Assembly (NCBI GenBank): GCA_039029455.1
Contig: JBCCGE010000087.1
Span: forward strand, 1-13,411
Length of the DNA stretch: 13,411 bases
Direction of reading: 5' to 3'
From: JBCCGE01 sp039029455
Lineage (GTDB): Bacteria > Pseudomonadota > Gammaproteobacteria > Arenicellales > Poriferihabitantaceae
The position numbers and the translations under genes are program-made. Position 1 is the stretch's first letter. Each line of letters starts with the position of its first letter. The notes below the pieces were generated by a model. The model had not been told where the DNA came from, searched no databases, and worked only from the letters and a program-made list of their open reading frames with translations. Positions 1 through 5,690 of the stretch are shown piece by piece.

Positions 1-87
1 AAAGCGAGCGCGGATAATGGGAAATTCGTGACACAATTACAACGTCTGCAGCGAAGTGTTTTTCAATTTCTATCATTGTATAAATAA
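1..87 (+). CDS. possible C-terminal end of an unidentified protein (partial)
   Basis: A frame stays open from the window edge to a TAA at 85-87, which would give a 28-residue C-terminal tail ending in FLSLYK. If real, the gene runs towards dtd and the two are convergent with 28 bases between the stops. Twenty-eight open codons can easily occur by chance, and no domain can be recognised from so short a piece. The opposite strand also has an open frame here, starting with an ATG at 76-74 and running off the left edge (MIEIEKHFAADVV...), so the strand is not settled. Sequence to the left of the window would decide between them. Confidence 0.3.
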   Translation, partial: KASADNGKFVTQLQRLQRSVFQFLSLYK

Positions 88-103
88 ATGATAAATGATT
101 TTT
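71..103. terminator. AT-rich hairpin downstream of dtd, possible terminator
   Basis: TATCATT (71-77) and AATGATA (87-93) form a perfect 7-bp AT-only stem around a 9-base loop, followed on the plus strand by a short T-rich stretch near 98-103. It lies just beyond the dtd stop (116-118). The stem has no G-C-rich core, so it would be weak. The heptamer AAATGAT is also directly repeated at 86-92 and 93-99. This is a weak call, mainly recorded to describe the gap. Confidence 0.25.
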
Positions 104-115
104 ATATGTAATTAT

Positions 116-565
116 TTAATACTCGAGTAGCAAGGTAAACGGACCCTCGTTGGTCAGGACTACGCTCATGTCGGTGCCGAATTGACCCGTTTCAATATTT
201 AAATCAGTAAGTTGTTTGAATTTTGAGACTAATTGACCGAACTTTTTTTCGGCCCCCGATGGCGCCATGGCTTCGGTGAAATCGGGACGCCGACCTTTGC
301 GGGTGTGAGCGAGAAGAGTGAACTGCGGGACCAGCAGAATGCTGCCTCCAATGTCTTTCACCGACCGGTCCAGTTGCCCGGACGCATTCTCGAAGACACG
401 CAGATTGAGAACTTTTTCCACAATGCGGTCTAAATCTACAGATGCGTCGGATCGACCGAATCCCGTCAGCAAAAGCAGGCCATTCTGAATTTCACCGACT
501 GTCTCGGAATTGACAGAAACACGCGCCGAACTGACCCGCTGCAGAACAATTTTCAAATGACTCAT
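116..565 (-). CDS. dtd: D-aminoacyl-tRNA deacylase (Dtd)
   Basis: Dtd hydrolyses D-amino acids, and glycine mischarged on tRNA-Ala, from tRNA in the cytoplasm, keeping D-residues out of proteins. The 149-residue length is normal for the family. The N-terminus (KIVLQRVSSARVSV) matches the family start, residues 86-95 (AHTRKGRRPD) match the RNA-binding stretch after the first active-site motif, and the C-terminus carries the Gly-Pro motif that contributes in trans across the dimer. Both signature motifs are altered. The usual SQFTL is PQFTL at 80-84 (codon CCG, one base from serine), and the usual NxGPVT reads TNEGPFT at 138-144. Gly-cisPro (G141-P142) and the conserved Thr83 remain. It starts with ATG at 565-563 without an obvious Shine-Dalgarno sequence. 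It lies downstream of the 711-residue membrane protein gene on the same strand, separated from it by a miniature inverted-repeat element. The family is certain; the exact substrate preference is less so. Confidence 0.93.
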   Translation of the reverse strand: MSHLKIVLQRVSSARVSVNSETVGEIQNGLLLLTGFGRSDASVDLDRIVEKVLNLRVFENASGQLDRSVKDIGGSILLVPQFTLLAHTRKGRRPDFTEAMAPSGAEKKFGQLVSKFKQLTDLNIETGQFGTDMSVVLTNEGPFTLLLEY

Positions 566-643
566 ACGGATGTTTGCTAACTGATGTGAAGTGATTTGGG
601 AGAAAGCGTTCTAAAACCGCGGCCGATTGGGAGCAAAATGCCG

Positions 644-811
644 CTAGGGAGCCTCTGATTAAAACTGGGCGAACTAAGTTGTGATGCAAAACCTTCAAGA
701 TCAAGGCGGGAAACGCACGTAATAGCAGGGCTATTACGAAGTTTTCCAACGCAAAGATTGGAGATTTTGCGCGCAAATTGGTCGGTCATGTTTTGATCAG
801 AGGCTCCCTAG
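644..811. mobile_element. IS5-type miniature inverted-repeat element (MITE) with CTAG target duplication
   Basis: The 160-bp core (648-807) has 18-bp terminal inverted repeats, GGAGCCTCTGATTAAAAC at 648-665 and its complement at 790-807, differing at one base (T versus C). CTAG flanks it on both sides (644-647 and 808-811), matching the 4-bp YTAR/CTAG target duplications known for IS5-group elements. There is no room for a transposase, so mobilisation must have been in trans. The two halves are also imperfectly complementary throughout (blocks such as GCAAAA and GGAAA align). They meet in a perfect 9-bp apical stem, CGTAATAGC/GCTATTACG (718-726 and 730-738), exactly at the centre. The element could therefore fold as one long hairpin in RNA from either strand. 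The right-hand CTAG supplies the TAG stop of the upstream 711-codon gene. The IS5 link is inferred from ends and target site, not from a database match. Confidence 0.8.
718..738. repeat. central perfect palindrome of the miniature element
   Basis: CGTAATAGC (718-726) pairs perfectly with GCTATTACG (730-738) around a 3-base AGG loop. Its centre coincides with the centre of the 648-807 element, so it forms the apical stem of the fold. In a transcript running from the membrane-protein gene into dtd it would be a stable hairpin and could slow polymerase or be an RNase processing site. It has no following U-tract, so a classical intrinsic terminator is not supported. Confidence 0.7.
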
Positions 812-2943
812 TTGAGAAAAACATCCGGCCAGTTGTCGTTGCCGGTGTGAAAAGTCAGGCGCACAGCTGAATCAGGGGAGGCGTCGACGCGCCACAGAAA
901 CAGCTCATAGTCCGCTGTATCGTGCTCATGCCCTCCGGTGCTTGCACCAAATACAAGTATGCGACTATCCGAAGAAAGTTTGGGAAAATACTCATGGCTG
1001 TATTCACCCGCAGAGTCGAACCAGGGCGTTTGTTCTCCGGAGTTCGGGTCGATTCTGACAAAGCGCGTTTTCTGTCGACCGCCGCCGGCGACCTGATAGA
1101 GAAACGCCCCGTCTTCTGACCAGAAGACCTGACAGCCTTTTTCCATACCGACCGGGGGGCCCTGCGCAGTTGATCGGGCGGTGCCCCAGGTTCCGGAGTT
1201 CAATCCGATTTCGTGCTGTCTGGCGGTGAATACCACTTCTTTGCGTTCCGGGTGGTAGTGAGGTGTCGACAGCAAGACCTGAGACGACATGCCGTCCTGT
1301 GCCGTCGCGTCGAACAAGACGGTCTCGGTCAAATCTTGAATATCCATCTGCCGAACTGAGTTTCCGTTACGCAGATATCCTACCGTGTGCGGGTCGATCC
1401 AGAATGGGAAAGTTGATTGTGGCGACAATACCTTCTGGTGACCGCTTTTGAGGTCCAGCAGAACAACATTCCACTGCACCCAATCCCGTTGTGAGACATA
1501 GGGCTGCACTGATCTCGCAAACACGAGTTTGCTGCCATCCGGAGAGATGCGTGGATAAAATTCTGTGTGACCGTGCTGTGTAACTGGCGTTGCAACCATA
1601 TCGGGCAATGTCATCTTCCAGATGTCGTGGTTACCGGAGCGATTGCTGCTCCATACGACAAAACCGTTTATATCTTCCAGTGCCCGTTGTGCATTGTCCC
1701 GCTGGTGGGAGGACTCTGCGGCAACACTCTCACCGGAGGGTGGGAAATCACTGGCGCCGGCAGGTGTTCGCAAAAAGATGCCGCCCGCCCAGTATACGAA
1801 GGTGACCAGTGATGCGCACGCCAGTGTTGCAGCTGCTACGGTGAGCTTGCGCTGTGGTTTTGGCAGCGCCAGGTTTTTGACGCCTTTACCGGCAAAAATA
1901 AGGATTAAAAACCAGCCGACGAGGCCAATACCGTAGTCCATGAGTTGCGACCATATATGGGTGCTGAACAGGGCCATCAGGGCCTGCTCTGCATCGATTC
2001 CAAATGCGCTGAAGGTTAGTAATCCAAAGCCTTCGTAACTGCCAAAACTCATAAAAGTCGGAATCGGCAGGCTTGCACCGAGTTCGGCACCAATTAATCC
2101 AAGAACCACCGTGCCGATCGGTGCGTCATGAAGTCCCGGGAGAAGGTGATGGGTAACTCCCGAGAACAGCACAAATAAGCCGCCGTATTTCAGCGCCCGT
2201 ATGCATATGGTCAGCAACAACACGCGCGCGAACCGGCCGTTTTGGCGCGTGTTGATAATCGCTGTTTTAAGAGCGGAGAAAAAATCGAGGATACGGGCTC
2301 GCCAGCCTGAACCGGGTGTTGGAAAGAGGGAACGAAGCCGTTGTTCAAGCCAGGGAAAGACAAAAAACAGTCCAACCAATCCCGTCGCGCACAGCAGAAT
2401 CACGAAAGCGATAGCACTCAGAGTCCACTGAAACGCATCACCGCTCGTGACCTGCCACACCGCAAGGCCCGAGAGAATGACAAGCAGACCGATAAAATCA
2501 AAGACAATTGCGATCGATAATGCAGAAAGACATACACTGGCCGGAACACGGTAACCGCGATTCAGCAGAGCGACGAATCCCAGTTCCCCGAGTCGTGCCG
2601 GAAGCAGATCGACGAGCATGTTTCGTACGGCAGTGACCATCCCGATGTGGATCATACCCGGCAGGTTGGGGTGTCCTGTCGCGGTAAGCAACAGTTGATA
2701 TCGGTAAGTCCGCAGAAACAGTTGTACTACCAGTAAAAGACCGTAAACGATCAGAGCCGATGGCAGAGTGGATCTGAGAACATCGACGAGCCCCGTTGCC
2801 GCGCGCGACTCGACCTGGCTTTGCGTAATATGAAACAGCACGAGTAACGTTACCAGCGAAACGGTTATCGCAACAACAAGACGGACTGCGATTGTTCGAT
2901 TGGGCGCTTGCAATGCTGAATGGATGCTGAGATTGATATTCAA
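808..2943 (-). CDS. UPF0104/MprF-like polytopic membrane protein fused to a TolB-like beta-propeller
   Basis: This is a 711-residue, two-part protein. Residues about 20-390 are polytopic. Hydrophobic segments lie near 20-40, 58-80, 135-163, 172-196, 240-262, 275-300, 330-352 and 368-391. The loop LLPARLGELGFVALLNRGY (113-131) is typical of the UPF0104 / lysylphosphatidylglycerol-synthase transmembrane family, whose MprF members include a lipid flippase. Residues about 425-711 carry PD40/TolB-like strands: VVWSSNRSGNHDIW (429-442), YPRISPDGSKLVFA (463-476), HYHPERKEVVFTA (562-574) and YFPKLSSDSRILVF (652-665). They probably form a propeller, outside the membrane if it follows the last segment out. 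No aminoacyltransferase domain is present, so it is not a full MprF. The start is TTG at 2943-2941, the first possible start after an in-frame TGA, with GGTGA six bases upstream. The stop TAG overlaps the target duplication of the miniature element. The substrate is unknown; lipid or glycan-lipid handling with a sensing propeller is inference. Confidence 0.82.
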   Translation of the reverse strand: MNINLSIHSALQAPNRTIAVRLVVAITVSLVTLLVLFHITQSQVESRAATGLVDVLRSTLPSALIVYGLLLVVQLFLRTYRYQLLLTATGHPNLPGMIHIGMVTAVRNMLVDLLPARLGELGFVALLNRGYRVPASVCLSALSIAIVFDFIGLLVILSGLAVWQVTSGDAFQWTLSAIAFVILLCATGLVGLFFVFPWLEQRLRSLFPTPGSGWRARILDFFSALKTAIINTRQNGRFARVLLLTICIRALKYGGLFVLFSGVTHHLLPGLHDAPIGTVVLGLIGAELGASLPIPTFMSFGSYEGFGLLTFSAFGIDAEQALMALFSTHIWSQLMDYGIGLVGWFLILIFAGKGVKNLALPKPQRKLTVAAATLACASLVTFVYWAGGIFLRTPAGASDFPPSGESVAAESSHQRDNAQRALEDINGFVVWSSNRSGNHDIWKMTLPDMVATPVTQHGHTEFYPRISPDGSKLVFARSVQPYVSQRDWVQWNVVLLDLKSGHQKVLSPQSTFPFWIDPHTVGYLRNGNSVRQMDIQDLTETVLFDATAQDGMSSQVLLSTPHYHPERKEVVFTARQHEIGLNSGTWGTARSTAQGPPVGMEKGCQVFWSEDGAFLYQVAGGGRQKTRFVRIDPNSGEQTPWFDSAGEYSHEYFPKLSSDSRILVFGASTGGHEHDTADYELFLWRVDASPDSAVRLTFHTGNDNWPDVFLN

Positions 2944-3038
2944 AGGGTATCACCCGACATGTGGAATTCACATTGAACAATCCGTAATGCGGGCCGCCAT
3001 TCGATACAATCGGACTTTTCAACTGGCAGAGAGTAGAC

Positions 3039-3392
3039 ATGAGCATTAATCGATACCAGACCGGGGAACGAATGAGTCAGGCTGTCGCCCACGGTAACAC
3101 GCTGTATACGGCCGGGCAGGTTGCGAAGGGGGCGCCCGGCGAGTCGATGACAGCGCAGACCCGAGATGTACTGAATTCAATTGACGCATTGCTGGCTGAT
3201 GCCGGTACCGACAAGAGCAAACTGCTCAGCGCGATGATCTGGATTACCAATATGGAAGATTTTGCTGAGATGAATGCAGTCTGGGACGCCTGGGTTTCTG
3301 CCGGAAATACACCCTGTCGAGCCTGTGTGCAGTCCGGGCTGGCTTCCGACGATTTTTGCGTCGAGATTCAGGTGATTGCCGCGCTGGACTGA
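3039..3392 (+). CDS. RidA/YjgF-family enamine/imine deaminase
   Basis: At 117 residues this is a normal-length member of the RidA (YjgF/YER057c/UK114) family, small trimeric cytoplasmic proteins that hydrolyse reactive enamine/imine intermediates released by PLP enzymes. The arginine that binds the substrate carboxylate is in PCRACVQ (Arg94), and the glutamate that positions water is in FCVEIQVIAA (Glu109). TLYTAGQVA (21-29) is the usual first-strand motif. The ATG follows GAGAG about 9 bases upstream, and a TACAAT hexamer at 3005-3010 could be a -10 box, though I see no good -35. The gene lies 65 bases before kynureninase on the same strand, so the two are probably co-transcribed. Some family members are 2-aminomuconate deaminases of the kynurenine pathway, which makes a catabolic role here plausible. 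A general RidA housekeeping role is the alternative; sequence alone does not separate them. Confidence 0.9.
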   Translation: MSINRYQTGERMSQAVAHGNTLYTAGQVAKGAPGESMTAQTRDVLNSIDALLADAGTDKSKLLSAMIWITNMEDFAEMNAVWDAWVSAGNTPCRACVQSGLASDDFCVEIQVIAALD

Positions 3393-3457
3393 GTGCCTTT
3401 TACTACGAATTCGGTGTTTTCTCCTAACTTGCTGTAATTTCAGCGAATTCTCAGAAA

Positions 3458-4699
3458 ATGCTGACGTTGGAAGTCTGTCGTTCTCTGGATCAGTGTGATC
3501 CATTGCGGGAATGTCGGCGGAGGTTCTCACTGCCGGATGGCCTGATTTACCTCGATGGAAATTCTCTCGGGGCGTTGCCGGCGGCCGCAGCGGGTATGTT
3601 GCACGATACGGTCGAGGAGGAATGGGGGCAGGGTCTGATTTCGAGTTGGAACGATGCCGGTTGGTTTGATTTGCCGGTCGCACTGGGTGACGCCATCGGT
3701 GAGCTGATTGGCGCTGGATCCGGACAGACTGTGGTCTGCGACTCGGTGTCAACGAACCTGTTCAAAGCTGTTCACGCAGCACTGCAACTCAGACCTGATC
3801 GGCACACGGTTGTGGCCGAAGGGAATAACTTTCCTACCGATCTGTACATCATCGAGGGCGTCAAAAGTTCAAGCAAGAGAGAGCTTGTGCCCCGGCTTAC
3901 CGATGGCACCCTCCGTGGACTTGACGAGTGTCTTGATCAATCGGTTGCGGTTGTTGTGTTGTCTCAGGTCAATTTTCAAACCGGCGCGATGCTTGATCTC
4001 GAACGTGTCACCCGCGCCTGTCATGATGTCGGGGCGGTTGTCGTTTGGGATCTCTGCCACAGTGCGGGCGTGATACCGATTGCGCTTGATGATTGTCTGG
4101 TCGATTTCGCGGTGGGCTGTACCTACAAATTTCTAAACAGTGGACCGGGTGCGCCAGCATATATCTACGTTGCCGATCGCCACCTGTTGACAGTGTCGCA
4201 GCCGCTGAGCGGATGGTGGGGGCACGTCGACCCGTTCGCATTTGAGCTACGGTATCGCCCGAATTCGGGTATTCGTCGATATTTGTGTGGAACCCAACCG
4301 GTGCTCTCAATGCAGGCTGTGCATGCCGGCATTGGCACCTACTGTGGCGTGGATATGGATCAGGTTCGTGAAAAATCGATCGCTCTGGGCGAGATGTTTG
4401 TAAATCTGATGGGACAGGAATGCCAGCAGTTTGACTGGACGCTGGCGTCTCCCGATAACAGCCGTCTGCGCGGCAGTCAGGTTTCCTTTCGTTGCAAACA
4501 CGGTTACGCTATGATTCAGGCGCTGATAGATCGAGGTGTGGTTGGTGACTATCGCGAGCCCGGAATCATGCGATTCGGGTTTTCACCGCTCTATGTTCGA
4601 TATGTCGATATCTGGGAGGCGGTGCAGGCGATACGCGCGTGTTTTCAGGAAAAAGTCTGGCTGCAGGAGGAATACCTCAGGCGTAAAACAGTGACTTAG
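3458..4699 (+). CDS. kynU: kynureninase (L-kynurenine hydrolase)
   Basis: KynU is a PLP-dependent fold-type I enzyme that splits L-kynurenine into anthranilate and alanine, or 3-hydroxykynurenine into 3-hydroxyanthranilate, in tryptophan degradation. The 413-residue length is typical. Diagnostic stretches are YLDGNSLGALP (31-41); DLCHSAG (198-204), with Asp198 and His201 at the cofactor ring; and GCTYKFLNSGPGAPA (220-234), with Lys224 as the Schiff-base lysine. SGWWGHVDPF (251-260) and CGTQPVLSM (277-285) follow. The C-terminal small domain includes VVGDYREPGIMRFGFSPLY (361-379), as expected. The ATG has only a weak purine tract (CAGAAA) before it. The RidA-like gene immediately upstream probably shares its transcript. 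Tryptophan 2,3-dioxygenase and kynurenine formamidase are not in the window, so whether it serves catabolism, anthranilate supply or NAD synthesis cannot be told here. Confidence 0.95.
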   Translation: MLTLEVCRSLDQCDPLRECRRRFSLPDGLIYLDGNSLGALPAAAAGMLHDTVEEEWGQGLISSWNDAGWFDLPVALGDAIGELIGAGSGQTVVCDSVSTNLFKAVHAALQLRPDRHTVVAEGNNFPTDLYIIEGVKSSSKRELVPRLTDGTLRGLDECLDQSVAVVVLSQVNFQTGAMLDLERVTRACHDVGAVVVWDLCHSAGVIPIALDDCLVDFAVGCTYKFLNSGPGAPAYIYVADRHLLTVSQPLSGWWGHVDPFAFELRYRPNSGIRRYLCGTQPVLSMQAVHAGIGTYCGVDMDQVREKSIALGEMFVNLMGQECQQFDWTLASPDNSRLRGSQVSFRCKHGYAMIQALIDRGVVGDYREPGIMRFGFSPLYVRYVDIWEAVQAIRACFQEKVWLQEEYLRRKTVT

Positions 4700-4896
4700 T
4701 TTGACTAATTCATCAAGACGGACCAACTGTCACAACACACATTTTTAAATCAAGAGCCGATATTTTGATCCAACTGTATCGGGGAATATCCGAATTCTCC
4801 TTCCGCCCATGCAAGTCTTCTATCGGGACGCATTTTCGCCTTGCATCGTAGCTGAGCCCGCTAGAACGATAGGTAAGGCTATGCTTCTTCAAACGA

Positions 4897-5595
4897 TCAC
4901 TCAGCCTGCTTGGAGAAATCGTCGTCCAATCCGGACCTTGATGACATATTCGAGCTGAATGTACAGATAGTGCTGACTCGAAAATCCACCCTGAGCTTGT
5001 CCTTGACACGAATGCCGCCGAACATGATTGAAAACGGTTTGATCCCGTATCGATTCTGACTGAGGAAAAACTGGCCCGTAGCAGTGAGTCGATCCTGTGT
5101 GCGAATCATGGTGACCGGAATAGCTTCAACGTTGGACTGGCCGTGCAGACCGACTTCCACTTCGGCAAGTCGATTGTTACCCGATGGAAAGCGAAGGAAA
5201 GCAAGCGTTATCAGCGGAAAATTTTCTGCATCCAGAACCTTCGGGCCCAGCATGCTTTTTCGAGTAATTCGACGATTGAATTCACTAACCGATGAGTTAA
5301 ATCCCTCCTCAGCCGACGCGCGCAGTGTCGGGTCATTGACCACGAGTGACCGTGTTGGAATGGACAGTTCAATGATGCCGTCATTTCCGGACCTGTCGGG
5401 CAGTGTAAATCTTCCATCTATTTCGCGTGTAGTAATCAGGTGGTTGTCGCCCAAAGCCGACAGCGGACCATCCTTGTAGACGCGGATCTGAAGCAATGAA
5501 TCGTCGCGATCGATTGTGCACACCTGATCTGTCGCTGCTGCGCTGACCTGGGTGGAGCTGAGTGCGAATATCGACAGCAGGAAGAAATATTTCAC
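4897..5595 (-). CDS. exported YceI-family lipocalin-like protein
   Basis: This is a 232-residue protein with an N-terminal signal peptide (MKYFFLLSIFALSSTQVSAA, probable cleavage after an alanine near 19-21), so it is probably periplasmic. YceI-family proteins form a lipocalin-like barrel, and some bind polyisoprenoids; this one's ligand is unknown. Family features are the early GPLSALGDNHLI segment (43-54, usually a GHxH-type motif, here with Asp50), strand DGRFTL (60-65), the middle VEVGLHGQSN (146-155) and GIKPFSIMFGGIRVKDKLRVDF near the end (184-205). Cys26 and Cys211 could form a disulfide joining the N- and C-terminal strands. The tail after 212 (SSNMSSRSGLDDDF) is extra and polar. The start is GTG at 5595-5593, the only start codon after an in-frame TAA that leaves a complete signal peptide. 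It is convergent with kynU and divergent from the DUF4139 gene. Confidence 0.8.
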   Translation of the reverse strand: MKYFFLLSIFALSSTQVSAAATDQVCTIDRDDSLLQIRVYKDGPLSALGDNHLITTREIDGRFTLPDRSGNDGIIELSIPTRSLVVNDPTLRASAEEGFNSSVSEFNRRITRKSMLGPKVLDAENFPLITLAFLRFPSGNNRLAEVEVGLHGQSNVEAIPVTMIRTQDRLTATGQFFLSQNRYGIKPFSIMFGGIRVKDKLRVDFRVSTICTFSSNMSSRSGLDDDFSKQAE

Positions 5596-5666
5596 GCAGA
5601 TTTTTGAATGGGTTTACGCAGGTATTGGGCATTCGAATGCGCAAAAAGTTTACGGGGATTTAAGCG

Positions 5667-5679
5667 GCGAAGCGTTCGC
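5667..5679. promoter_or_regulatory. short palindrome in the divergent yceI-like / DUF4139 intergenic region
   Basis: GCGAA-GCG-TTCGC is a perfect 5-bp inverted repeat with a 3-base spacer. It sits just before a possible -10 hexamer TATGGT (5682-5687), with a poor -35 candidate TTAAGC at 5659-5664 (17-base spacing). Transcription from there would begin around 5694 and fit translation from the ATG at 5721 rather than the GTG at 5691. The repeat is short and may be chance. Confidence 0.25.
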
Positions 5680-5690
5680 ATTATGGTAAT

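Noticed and set aside
577..789. A 70-codon minus-strand frame starting MTDQFARK inside the miniature element
   Set aside because: Most of it lies within the palindromic element, it matches no transposase I recognise, and the inverted-repeat structure explains the open frame.
2973..3010. TTGAAC and TACAAT as a promoter before the RidA-like gene
   Set aside because: The spacing between the hexamers is 26 bases, too long for a standard promoter; only the TACAAT hexamer remains as a weak candidate.
2498..3046. A 182-codon minus-strand frame
   Set aside because: It overlaps the 711-residue membrane protein gene in another frame, has low-complexity Arg/Ser-rich composition and no recognisable domain.
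3177..3752. A 191-codon minus-strand frame
   Set aside because: It is antisense to both the RidA-like gene and kynU, and its Arg/Pro/Ser-rich content is typical of an antisense shadow.
4700..4896. Possible terminator or small RNA in the kynU / yceI-like gap
   Set aside because: Only weak repeats were found, such as GATATT...AATATC with a 20-base loop, with no T-run and no promoter-like signal.
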